A stretch of DNA of 54,128 nucleotides from Natronomonas sp. CBA1123 (lineage in GTDB: Archaea > Halobacteriota > Halobacteria > Halobacteriales > Haloarculaceae): NCBI RefSeq assembly GCF_009741925.1, contig NZ_WPCC01000022.1, positions 1-54,128 on the forward strand, read 5' to 3'. The position numbers and the translations under genes are program-made. This document shows, piece after piece, positions 25,535-33,286 of this stretch. How positions within the stretch are numbered: position 1 is the first letter of the stretch; each line of letters starts with the position of its first letter. Below the pieces are notes generated by a model. It worked only from the letters and a program-made list of their open reading frames with translations, did not search any database and had not been told where the DNA came from.

Positions 25535-26455
25535 TCACTTTCGCAGTCCTGCGACGGGCGTTTCGTCCTCGTCGTCGAGTTCGACCAGTCCGTCGGCTTC
25601 GAGGTCTTTGAGCAGTCCACGGAGCCACTCGCGGCCGTACTCGCCGTCTGGTGTGTAGTCGACGCGGACGCGTGGCCCCAGTTCGTCGAGGGTGAGTTCG
25701 TCGAACTCCCGAAGCGTCGCGACGACGCGACCCCGCATCTGCCGACGCGACCCCTCGAATTCGGGTTGTGTGGGCACGTCCGGGGCCGTGAAGTCGCCGC
25801 TCTCGTAGGCGTGACACCATGCTCGCCACGGACAGCCAGCCTCCTCACACCGGGGCGTCTTCCCACAGGCGACACCACCCAACTCCATGATGGCGTTGTT
25901 CCAGACGCGCGATTGGCCGTCGGGCAGCAGCCTCGACGCCACGGCCCCGAATGCGTCGTCGTCATCGGGCACGTCGAAGGCCCGATACAGCACGCGCTTG
26001 ACGTTCGTATCGACCACCGCATCACCGTCGTTGAACGCGAAGGAGGCGACGGCGTTGGCGGTGTAGGGACCGACGCCCATCAACTCCTGTAGGCCTTCGG
26101 GCGTCTCCGGAAATTCGCCGTCGTGTTCTTCGAGAACCTCGTTGGCGGCCTCGTGGAGGTACTTCGCGCGGTTGTTGTACCCCAGCGAGTGGTCGGTCCA
26201 GAAGCCGACCACGTCGGCGCGGTCGGCGGCGGCGAGGGCTTCGACGGTGGGCCACTCCTCGAGGAAATCGGTCCACGCCGCGACCACGCGGTCGAGTTGG
26301 GTCTGTTGGCTCATCACCTCCGAGACCAGAATCTCGTAGGGGTCTTCGGTCTGCCGCCAGGGGTACTCTCGGTGGTCGGCCTCGTACCACTCGACGAGCG
26401 CCGACTGCACCGCGTCGGTGTCTTCGGGGAGATACTCGGCGGCGTCAGTCATCAC
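25535..26455 (-). CDS. mutY: A/G-specific adenine glycosylase MutY
   Basis: A 306-residue HhH-GPD DNA glycosylase that removes A mispaired with 8-oxoG. The catalytic Glu is E46 in LVSEVMSQQTQLDRV. The helix-hairpin-helix is LMGVGPYTANAVASFA (125-140) and the catalytic Asp is D149 in VVDTNVKRVL. The 4Fe-4S cysteines are C197, C203, C208 and C214, spaced x5/x4/x5, which differs from the textbook x6/x2/x5. The C-terminal domain is a short winged-helix-like segment rather than the bacterial NUDIX-like domain, common in haloarchaea. It begins MMTDAAEYLP; the second Met is an alternative start. Confidence 0.9.
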   Translation of the reverse strand: MMTDAAEYLPEDTDAVQSALVEWYEADHREYPWRQTEDPYEILVSEVMSQQTQLDRVVAAWTDFLEEWPTVEALAAADRADVVGFWTDHSLGYNNRAKYLHEAANEVLEEHDGEFPETPEGLQELMGVGPYTANAVASFAFNDGDAVVDTNVKRVLYRAFDVPDDDDAFGAVASRLLPDGQSRVWNNAIMELGGVACGKTPRCEEAGCPWRAWCHAYESGDFTAPDVPTQPEFEGSRRQMRGRVVATLREFDELTLDELGPRVRVDYTPDGEYGREWLRGLLKDLEADGLVELDDEDETPVAGLRK

Positions 26456-26562
26456 CCTCCGCTTTCCCCGCCCGGCGTTTGTGTGTGACGGTTCCGGCGG
26501 TCTCGGAGTCGGACGTTCCGTTGAACGAAACCCACTTCCCCGACCCGGACCGACCGAGCGGT

Positions 26563-26904
26563 ATGGGACTGGACGACCTCTCCGAAGACATCGAAGCGAC
26601 CTACGCCGAGTTGGGCGAGGAACTCACCGTGGAACTGGACGCCGAAACGCGCAACGAACTCGCGATGCTCGCTTGCGCCTACGACCCCGACGACGTGGAC
26701 GAACTCCTCCGGCGTGCGGTGCACACCCTGTTTCAGGGTGCCGTCGAGACGGGCAACCTCGATTTCCACCTCCGGAGCGGGTACGACGTCACCTACGACG
26801 AGTACCTCTCGGGGATGACGTTCGAGGAGATGACCGGCGGTGCCGGCGGCGTGAGTGACCAGTACCCGCCGCAGGACGACAACGCACGTCGGTATCAGTT
26901 CTAA
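26563..26904 (+). CDS. Conserved haloarchaeal hypothetical, possible ribbon-helix-helix core
   Basis: About 113 residues from the ATG at 26563 (MGLDDLSEDIEATYAEL); the reading from 26479 adds 28 unlikely residues. The stretch LTVELDAETRNELAMLACAYDPDDVDELLRRAVHTLFQ has a strand plus two-helix pattern like a CopG-type ribbon-helix-helix, but this is only a suggestion. The C-terminus (YDVTYDEYLSGMTFEEMTGG..., ending QYPPQDDNARRYQF) is distinctive and unassigned. It is divergent from mutY and convergent with the aminotransferase (6 bases). Confidence 0.6.
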   Translation: MGLDDLSEDIEATYAELGEELTVELDAETRNELAMLACAYDPDDVDELLRRAVHTLFQGAVETGNLDFHLRSGYDVTYDEYLSGMTFEEMTGGAGGVSDQYPPQDDNARRYQF

Positions 26905-26910
26905 ATACGA

Positions 26911-28245
26911 TTAGGCGGCCGCTTCCGCGGCGTCCGACAGCAACTCGATTGCCATCGTGATTTCGCGTTCCCGAACGTCCAGCGGCGGCAGTAGCCGGAG
27001 CGTCTTGTAACCACAGCCGAGCGTCAACAGGCCACGTTTCATCGCTTCGTCCTGTACGTCGTCGCGGCGTTCTTTGGTGTCGAACTCGACGGCGAGCATC
27101 AGCCCCCGACCCCTGATGTCGATGGCTCCCGGAAGGGTCGCGTCGTCGAGTTCCGCGGTCGCCTGCCCGCCCCGAGTGACGGCGTTGTCGAGTAAGCTCT
27201 CTTCGTGAATCACGTCGATGGTGAGCGCGCCCTGCATCGAGTCGACGATGTCGCCGGCACCCCACGTCGAGGAGAGTCGCGACTCCTCTTCGGGGAAAAT
27301 CGCCTCGTTGGCGATGGTTGCGCCGACGCGGGCACCCTTGGCCGCACAGATGACGTCTGGCTCGACGGGGAAACCGTCCGACGCCCAGAAATCGCCGGTA
27401 CGTCCCATTCCCGACTGGATTTCGTCGGCGACGAGCAGGATGTCGTGTCGGTCACAGATGTCGGCGACCTCCTGCATGAACGCGTCGCTGGGGACGTGGT
27501 AGCCCCCTTCGCCCTGTATCGGTTCGAGGATGAGATACGCCACCTCGTCGGCGTTGACGTACCCCGTCTCGGGGTTCAACATCCGCCTGAGCTTCGTGGT
27601 GTCGCCAGCGAAGAACCCACACTCACACGTCGCCGCCGTACAGCTCTCGTCCCGACAGAACGGCACGTCGTGGACGGGCCCGATTTCGGGGAACTCCCGG
27701 CGGTAGATTTCCTTCGAGCGGTTCAACGACAGCGTCCCCAGCGTCCGGCCGTGGAAGGCCCCCTCGAAGGTGATGGCGTACTTCCCGCCGGCCCGGTCGT
27801 AGCTGATTTTCAGGCCGTTCTCGACGGCTTCGGCGCCGGAGTTCGAGAGGAACACCGTATCGAAGCGTTCCGGTGAGGCGTCGACCAGTCGCTCCATCAA
27901 CTCGGGCGGCCCCGGGAAATCCACGTCGGCGGGGTCACCCGCCGTCGAATAGAAATCCTGTCCGGCTATCTTCACCGGGTCTATCATGTCGAAGGCGTCC
28001 ATCCGTTCGAGCAGTTCGGGGTTGTTGTACCCCAGCGGCGCGGCGCCGACGTGACCCGTGAAATCCATGAGGACGTTGCCGTCGGCGTCCGTACAGAACG
28101 GGCCGATTGCGGGTTCGGTCACGTCCCAGACGAACTCGTAGACGTACGTACTCGGGGCGGCGAGCGAACGATGGAAATCGACCCGCTCTCGGGCCTTCGG
28201 TCCGGGTAACTCGTCGACCTGCGGCGTCGTCGTCTCGCGGTCCAT
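26911..28245 (-). CDS. Class III (GABA/ornithine-type) PLP aminotransferase
   Basis: A 444-residue fold type I aminotransferase of the GabT/ArgD class. It shows the PLP phosphate-binding SNSGAEAVENGLK (about 132-144), EPIQGEGGYHVP and ADEIQSGMGRTG, with the Schiff-base Lys in CAAKGARVGA. An unusual Cys group, CRDESCTAATCECG near 200-212, could bind a metal. The amino donor is not determinable; 4-aminobutyrate, lysine or ornithine are family options. A TATA-like box (28269-28277) lies 24-32 bases upstream of the ATG, so it is probably leaderless. Confidence 0.88.
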   Translation of the reverse strand: MDRETTTPQVDELPGPKARERVDFHRSLAAPSTYVYEFVWDVTEPAIGPFCTDADGNVLMDFTGHVGAAPLGYNNPELLERMDAFDMIDPVKIAGQDFYSTAGDPADVDFPGPPELMERLVDASPERFDTVFLSNSGAEAVENGLKISYDRAGGKYAITFEGAFHGRTLGTLSLNRSKEIYRREFPEIGPVHDVPFCRDESCTAATCECGFFAGDTTKLRRMLNPETGYVNADEVAYLILEPIQGEGGYHVPSDAFMQEVADICDRHDILLVADEIQSGMGRTGDFWASDGFPVEPDVICAAKGARVGATIANEAIFPEEESRLSSTWGAGDIVDSMQGALTIDVIHEESLLDNAVTRGGQATAELDDATLPGAIDIRGRGLMLAVEFDTKERRDDVQDEAMKRGLLTLGCGYKTLRLLPPLDVREREITMAIELLSDAAEAAA

Positions 28246-28268
28246 ACACGATATTGGGCGAGTCGCGT

Positions 28269-28277
28269 GTTAATAGT
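28269..28277 (-). promoter_or_regulatory. TATA-like box for the class III aminotransferase
   Basis: The minus strand reads ACTATTAAC, 24-32 bases upstream of the ATG at 28245, as expected for leaderless haloarchaeal transcription. Confidence 0.4.
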
Positions 28278-28290
28278 TCACACCTTCGAT

Positions 28291-29553
28291 TCACGCGAGG
28301 AGAACAAGTGCAGTCACGGCGGCGGCGACGCCCAACACCGCAGCGCTTCGGAGGAGAACGCTCCGGGCGAAATCCCGATTGGGCGACATCGCCGACAGCC
28401 CCGCTTTCACGGCGATGCTGGCGGCGGTCGCCAGCAGGATGGCGACGGTCGCCTCCGTTCCCGTGATGCTCCCGTTGGAGTAGAGGACGACCGCGGAGGC
28501 GGCCGCTCCGGCACTGGAGACGAGCCCTGCCAGCAGTGCAGCGACGTACAGTCCACCCGTGCCGAACTGTGCCTCCGCGAACCCACCAATCAAAAGCACC
28601 GCGAGGAACAGGGCGCCGACGCCGAGGGCGTACCGGAGTGTAAACGGCGTGTCAAGTTCCATCTCGATTGTTGCCGACCAATCCGCGGTAGTCGCCGCGA
28701 CGACGACAGCACCCACGATGACCGCACCGAGGGGAATCAGCGGTTCGTAGAGTACCCCGGAGCCCAGCGTGAACACGATAGCGATGGCCAGATTCCGGAG
28801 CGCCATCGAGGCGTTCGCCAACAGCACAGCAGCCACGCCGTAGTCGGTCACCTCCCGGTTCTGGCCGACGTGGTCGAGTATCGCCCCGACGACGGCGGTC
28901 GAGGAGGCCAGCCCGCCGAAAAATCCCGTCACGACGATGCCGCGACTACCGTACATCCTGACGATGGCGTAGTTGACGATGCCGATTCCGGCGACGAAGA
29001 CGACCATCAGCCAGACGACCCGCGGTTCGAACGACACGGAGAGCGTGGCGACCGAGAGGCTCTGCTCGCCGGTCGGCAACAGCGGGTAGACGACGAACGC
29101 GAGGATGGCGAACTCGGTTCCGGAGCGGACCTCCTCCCGCGAGAGCGCGTCGGCAACGCCGTGGAGTTCCTCCCGCAACACGAGGACGAATGAGGAGACG
29201 ACGGCGACGGTCACGCCTTCGACGACGAATCCCGAGGCGACCAACGCTCCGACGCCGTAGGCGACCAGTAGCGACGCCGAGGTCGTAAGCGAGAGGGTGT
29301 CGACCTGTCCGAGCAGCCCCTGCACGCCGAGGACGACGCCCAACGCGACGACTAGCAACGCCCCGGCGACGAGCAACAGCGGTTCCTCGAGGATGGTAAA
29401 CACCGCCGCAGAGAGGCTGACGAGCGAGAACGTCCGGATGCCGGCGGTCTTCTCGGACCACTCGCGTTCGAGGCCGAGAAACAGCCCCAGCGCCGCCGCC
29501 AACACGAGCGCGACCACGCTGTCGTCCAACACCGCCGGCCCCAGGGAACTCAT
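28291..29553 (-). CDS. MgtC/SapB and DUF4010 domain membrane protein
   Basis: A 420-residue protein with about 12 hydrophobic segments. The N-terminal MgtC/SapB domain shows LFLGLEREWSEKTAGIRTFSLVSLSAAVF, the family's 'G.ER....K.AG.RT' signature. The C-terminal half is a DUF4010 domain (FFGGLASSTAVVGAILDH; NASMALRNLAIAIVF). Such proteins are linked to magnesium or phosphate homeostasis in bacteria, but the substrate is unknown. It is divergent from the AI-2E-type permease, with 76 bases between the start codons. Confidence 0.85.
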   Translation of the reverse strand: MSSLGPAVLDDSVVALVLAAALGLFLGLEREWSEKTAGIRTFSLVSLSAAVFTILEEPLLLVAGALLVVALGVVLGVQGLLGQVDTLSLTTSASLLVAYGVGALVASGFVVEGVTVAVVSSFVLVLREELHGVADALSREEVRSGTEFAILAFVVYPLLPTGEQSLSVATLSVSFEPRVVWLMVVFVAGIGIVNYAIVRMYGSRGIVVTGFFGGLASSTAVVGAILDHVGQNREVTDYGVAAVLLANASMALRNLAIAIVFTLGSGVLYEPLIPLGAVIVGAVVVAATTADWSATIEMELDTPFTLRYALGVGALFLAVLLIGGFAEAQFGTGGLYVAALLAGLVSSAGAAASAVVLYSNGSITGTEATVAILLATAASIAVKAGLSAMSPNRDFARSVLLRSAAVLGVAAAVTALVLLA

Positions 29554-29600
29554 CGACGGCCGTTCGCGGGCGGGGGTGGTAAGGCCATCGGCGGGTCGGA

Positions 29601-29608
29601 TTTTTAAT
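29601..29608 (+). promoter_or_regulatory. TATA-like box for the AI-2E-type permease gene
   Basis: TTTTTAAT lies 22-29 bases before the ATG at 29630 and supports that start over the long upstream in-frame extension. Confidence 0.45.
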
Positions 29609-29629
29609 CGTCGGGGTCCGGGGTGGGAT

Positions 29630-30838
29630 ATGGTCAGCGAATCCTCCCGCGGCCGATTGGGGTGGTGGGGCGTCGGCTTCGCCCTCGCCGTCGTCGTCGC
29701 CGCGACGTTCTACGTCTTCGTCGGGACGGTCGTCACAGCTCTGTTTCTGTACTACGTCTCGCGGCCGCTGTACCGACACCTCCGTGGACACCTCCGTCCG
29801 ACGTTCGCCGCGGCCGCTTCGCTCCTCTGTCTCTCCGTCCCAGTCGTTTTCCTGTTGGCGTACACGACCGCCGTCGCGTTACAGGAACTCAGAACGCTCG
29901 CTCAAACCGTCGACCTGGGTCCGGTCCAGAGCATCGTCTCGCCGTACTTCGACGTGTCGGCCCTCGTCGAAGACCCGGCGACCCTGTTTCAAAACCCCGA
30001 CGTCGTCGACGCACTCCTCGTCGTCTTCGACGGAATCTACGACTACCTCCCCTTCGTCGTCTCGGTGCTTCTGCATCTGTTCGTTGCGCTCGCGCTCACG
30101 TTCTACCTGCTCCGTGACGGACCGAAACTCGCCCGCTGGGTACGCGACGTCTTCGGCGACGAGGCGGGTGTCCTCGACGCCTACGGCACGGCGGTCGACC
30201 GCGACCTCAAGAGCGTCTACTTCGGCAACATCCTCAACGCCGTCATCGCGGCGGTCATCGGAACCATCACCTACAGCCTGCTGAACATCGTCGCCCCGCC
30301 CGCGCTCGCAGTCCCGTACCCGGCGCTATTGGGAATCCTCGTCGGCGTCACCAGTCTCGTTCCAGTGGTCGGAATGAAACTGGTGTACGTCCCCGTCGGC
30401 GGATTGCTGTTCGGCCAAGCTCTGCTTCGGGGTGACCCGCTGTGGTTTCCCGTGGTGTTTTTCGTCGTCTCCGGGATTCTCATCGACTTCATTCCGGACC
30501 TCCTCCTGCGCCCGTACGTTTCCGGCCGCAACCTCCACGTCGGTCTCGTGATGGTCGCCTACATCCTCGGACCGCTGTTGTTCGGCTGGTACGGGCTGTT
30601 CCTCGGGCCACTGTTGCTCGTGTTGGTGTTTCACTTCGCCCGATTCGTCCTCCCGGAGCTACTGGACGGCACGCCGATTCAGCCGATAGTCGTCTCACCT
30701 GCCGCACTGCGGCAGTCACACCACAGCAGCCCGGCCACAGCGGAGTCGGTGGCGGCCGAGTCGGAGGTGACTGACTCCACCGGAGCCGAATCAGTGGAGG
30801 ACAGTGCAGAAGACGACGACATCGAAGGCCCTCAGTAG
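29630..30838 (+). CDS. AI-2E family transporter (PF01594-type permease)
   Basis: About 402 residues from the ATG at 29630 (MVSESSRGRLGWWGVGF). Two N-terminal helices surround FVGTVVTALFLYYVSRPLYR. A soluble stretch follows (about 80-135), then about five more helices including the family signature YPALLGILVGVTSLVPVVGMKLVYVP and LLRPYVSGRNLHVGLVMVAYILGPLLFGWYGLFLGPLLLVL. The tail is long, acidic and disordered (about 365-402). Despite the name, family members include Na+/H+ antiporters and exporters of unknown substrate. Its 3' end overlaps the convergent gene by 7 bases. Confidence 0.85.
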   Translation: MVSESSRGRLGWWGVGFALAVVVAATFYVFVGTVVTALFLYYVSRPLYRHLRGHLRPTFAAAASLLCLSVPVVFLLAYTTAVALQELRTLAQTVDLGPVQSIVSPYFDVSALVEDPATLFQNPDVVDALLVVFDGIYDYLPFVVSVLLHLFVALALTFYLLRDGPKLARWVRDVFGDEAGVLDAYGTAVDRDLKSVYFGNILNAVIAAVIGTITYSLLNIVAPPALAVPYPALLGILVGVTSLVPVVGMKLVYVPVGGLLFGQALLRGDPLWFPVVFFVVSGILIDFIPDLLLRPYVSGRNLHVGLVMVAYILGPLLFGWYGLFLGPLLLVLVFHFARFVLPELLDGTPIQPIVVSPAALRQSHHSSPATAESVAAESEVTDSTGAESVEDSAEDDDIEGPQ

Positions 30839-31101
30839 TCGTCGTCCGTATCGATCAGTCGGCTTCCGTCCCGCGGACAGTAGTCGTAGGACTCCTCGGT
30901 CGTCCTGAACCCACACCTGTCACACCGTTTCGGCTGTCGCGCCGATTCGTCGGTGAGGCCGCCGGAGCCGAACAGGAACGGAACGAAGGGAACGAACAGG
31001 AAGAACAGCACCGACCCCGTATACCAGTACAGCGCGACGCTGACGGCGAGGCTGGCGAGAAGCCCGGCGAGCGCCGTCAGGGTTCTGGAGCCGACCATCA
31101 C
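30832..31101 (-). CDS. Small membrane protein with C-terminal zinc ribbon
   Basis: An 89-residue protein with two hydrophobic helices (about 6-25 and 28-46). A cytoplasmic CDRCGFRTTEESYDYCPRDG segment follows, three or four Cys in a rubredoxin-like or zinc-ribbon arrangement (C-x2-C-x12-C). No function is known. It overlaps the 3' end of the AI-2E permease gene by 7 bases, in convergent orientation. Confidence 0.65.
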   Translation of the reverse strand: MMVGSRTLTALAGLLASLAVSVALYWYTGSVLFFLFVPFVPFLFGSGGLTDESARQPKRCDRCGFRTTEESYDYCPRDGSRLIDTDDDY

Positions 31102-31183
31102 GTCCGGGTAGACGCGGCTGTCGGTTGTCGGTTTCGGAGCGGGCCGCTATCGGGCGTCGGAAAAAATCGAGGTGGAATCGACG

Positions 31184-33151
31184 TTACTTGCCTTCGAACT
31201 CGGGCTCGGTGTCGCCCATGAAGGCCGTGATGCCCTCCATGAGGTCGTCCGTGCCGATGAGGTGACCGAACGCCTGGGCTTCGAGTTCCAGACCGGCTTC
31301 GACGTCCTCGAAGCCGCGGTGCATCGCGCGCTTGGTCAGTTTCTGGGAGACCGGCGGACCGGCGGCGAGGTCGGCGGCGAACTCGTGGACGCGCTCGTCG
31401 AACTCCTCGTTTTCGACGACTTCGTTGACCACGTCGTAGTCGTACATCGTCTCGGGGTCGTACCGCTCGGCGGTGAAGACGATTTCCTTGGCGCGGCCGA
31501 GGCCGGCGATGCGGCCGAGTCGTTGGGTTCCGCCCCAGCCGGGGAGCAGACCGAGGTTGTGCTCGGGGGTGCCGAGTTCCGACCGCTCGGAGGCGATACG
31601 GAAGTCACAGCACAGCGACAGCTCGAAGCCGCCGCCCAGCGCGAAGCCGTCGATACCGGCGACGACCGGCATGTCGCAGTCTTCGAGTTTGCCGAATGTC
31701 TGTTGGCCCTTCCGGGAGAGTTCGATGGCTTCCAGCGGTTCGGCGTTGGAGGCCATCGAAGTCACGTCGGCGCCGGCGGAGAACGCGCGGTCACCCTTGC
31801 CCGTGATTAGGAGGGCACGGACCTCGTCGTCGTCCTCCATCAGGTCGATGGCTTCGGCGAGTTCGTCCAGCAGGTCCGGGTTGATGGTGTTCATCCGGGC
31901 CTCGCGGTCGAGGACGATTTGGCCGACCATGTCGCCGGGGTGTCGAATCTCGATGTTGGTGAACTCGACTTCGCCGTCGTCGTCGCCACCGTGGAAGCCG
32001 CCGTCCTCGGCGGCCTCACGCAGGCCGTCGGAGACTTCGAAGCGGGGGTGGCCCGTCTCGTCGCTCAGCTCTTCGAGCGTCTCGACGAGCGTGTCGAGTC
32101 CCATGTCGTCTGCGAGCTTCGCCGGGCCGTCCGGGAAGCCGGCACCGAGCATGACTGCCTCGTCGATGTCGGCGGGGTTCGAGACATCGTTGCCGACGAG
32201 GTTGCCGACTTCGTTGGCCATTACAGCGACGAGTCGGTTGGCGATGTCCTCGCTGCCGGCGTCGGTCGGAATGTCCGGGCCGTCGCCCTCCTCGTAGTCG
32301 TAGAAGCCCTTGCCGGTCTTCTTGCCGAAGCGCTCCTCCTCGACGATTTCCTCGAGGTACGGTGCGGGTTCGTACGGTTCACCCAGCACTTCGTGCATGT
32401 ACTCCAGCACGTGATAGGTCACGTCGTTGCCGACCTGGTCGCCGAGTTCGAACGACCCCATCGGCAGGCCCATGTCGAACTTCGTCGTCGAGTCGATTTC
32501 CTCCTTCGTCGCGGCGTCCTCCGAGACCATCCAGCAGGCCTCGTTCATGAGGGGCACGAGGATGCGGTTGACGATGAAGCCGGGGGAGTCCTTGCGGACG
32601 CGAACGGGTGTTTTGCCGAACGCTTCGGCGAGTTCCTCGGTCGCTTCGAGCGTCTCCTCGTCGGTGTGAGCGCCGGAGATGACCTCGACCAGCTGCATCC
32701 GAACCGGCGGGTTGAAGAAGTGCATCCCGCAGAACTGCTCGGGCCGTTCGGTGACCTCCGATAAGTCGGTAATCGACAGCGAAGACGTGTTGGAGGTGAT
32801 GATGGCGTCTTCGGGGAGGTGTTCCTCGACATCACCGTAGACGTCCTTCTTGATGTCCATCTTCTCGGGGACGGCCTCGATGACGAAGTCGGCGTCGCCG
32901 ACAGCGTCCTCGACATCGACGTACGGTGTCACGCGGTCGAGTGCGTTCTCGGACTCCTCCTCGGAAATCTGTTCCTTCTCGGCGAGTTTTTCGAGCGACC
33001 ACTCTATCTGCTCGTAGCCGTTCTGGACGAACTCCTCTTTGATGTCCCGCAGGTTCACGTCGTATCCCGCAAGAGCGGCGACCTCCGCGATGCCGTGGCC
33101 CATGTTGCCGGCCCCGAGCACCGCGATGGTCTCGATGTCGTCGAATTCCAT
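31184..33151 (-). CDS. 3-hydroxyacyl-CoA dehydrogenase / enoyl-CoA hydratase fusion
   Basis: About 655 residues from the ATG at 33151 (MEFDDIETIAVLGAGNMGHGIAEVAALAGY). The N-terminal NAD+-binding domain has GAGNMG. It is followed by the HCDH C-terminal domains (GMHFFNPPVRMQLVEVI; DSPGFIVNRILVPLMNEACWMV; GLPMGSFELGDQVG). After about 395 comes an enoyl-CoA hydratase domain with the oxyanion-hole GGGFELSLCCD and the catalytic Glu region GTPEHNLGLLPGWGGTQRL. It catalyses two consecutive steps of fatty-acid beta-oxidation. The domain order is reversed relative to bacterial FadB and is the usual archaeal form. It is divergent from an acyl-CoA dehydrogenase, the preceding step. Confidence 0.93.
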   Translation of the reverse strand: MEFDDIETIAVLGAGNMGHGIAEVAALAGYDVNLRDIKEEFVQNGYEQIEWSLEKLAEKEQISEEESENALDRVTPYVDVEDAVGDADFVIEAVPEKMDIKKDVYGDVEEHLPEDAIITSNTSSLSITDLSEVTERPEQFCGMHFFNPPVRMQLVEVISGAHTDEETLEATEELAEAFGKTPVRVRKDSPGFIVNRILVPLMNEACWMVSEDAATKEEIDSTTKFDMGLPMGSFELGDQVGNDVTYHVLEYMHEVLGEPYEPAPYLEEIVEEERFGKKTGKGFYDYEEGDGPDIPTDAGSEDIANRLVAVMANEVGNLVGNDVSNPADIDEAVMLGAGFPDGPAKLADDMGLDTLVETLEELSDETGHPRFEVSDGLREAAEDGGFHGGDDDGEVEFTNIEIRHPGDMVGQIVLDREARMNTINPDLLDELAEAIDLMEDDDEVRALLITGKGDRAFSAGADVTSMASNAEPLEAIELSRKGQQTFGKLEDCDMPVVAGIDGFALGGGFELSLCCDFRIASERSELGTPEHNLGLLPGWGGTQRLGRIAGLGRAKEIVFTAERYDPETMYDYDVVNEVVENEEFDERVHEFAADLAAGPPVSQKLTKRAMHRGFEDVEAGLELEAQAFGHLIGTDDLMEGITAFMGDTEPEFEGK

Positions 33152-33257
33152 TGTTAGCAGGCGAGACCACACTCGGAACGTGTTTCAACGTTTCCTTCTC
33201 GGCTTGTTTTCGTACTGAAGCGTCGACCATCCGACCGATTGCGTCAATTGAGAAGTG

Positions 33258-33263
33258 TTATGT
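33258..33263 (+). promoter_or_regulatory. TATA-like box for the acyl-CoA dehydrogenase gene
   Basis: TTATGT lies 24-29 bases before the ATG at 33287, in the 135-base region shared with the divergent HCDH/ECH gene. Confidence 0.35.
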
Positions 33264-33286
33264 GGTGGCAATGCTGTTGAACAATC

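Noticed and set aside
24916-26025. A single protein joining an Arg/Ser-rich part to the FMN reductase
   Set aside because: The upstream part is an out-of-frame reading of mutY. The FMN reductase has its own ATG at 25497 where homology begins.
29297-29629. N-terminal extension of the AI-2E permease
   Set aside because: The extension is antisense to the MgtC/DUF4010 gene and Ser/Thr/Arg-rich; a TATA box sits 22-29 bases before the ATG at 29630.
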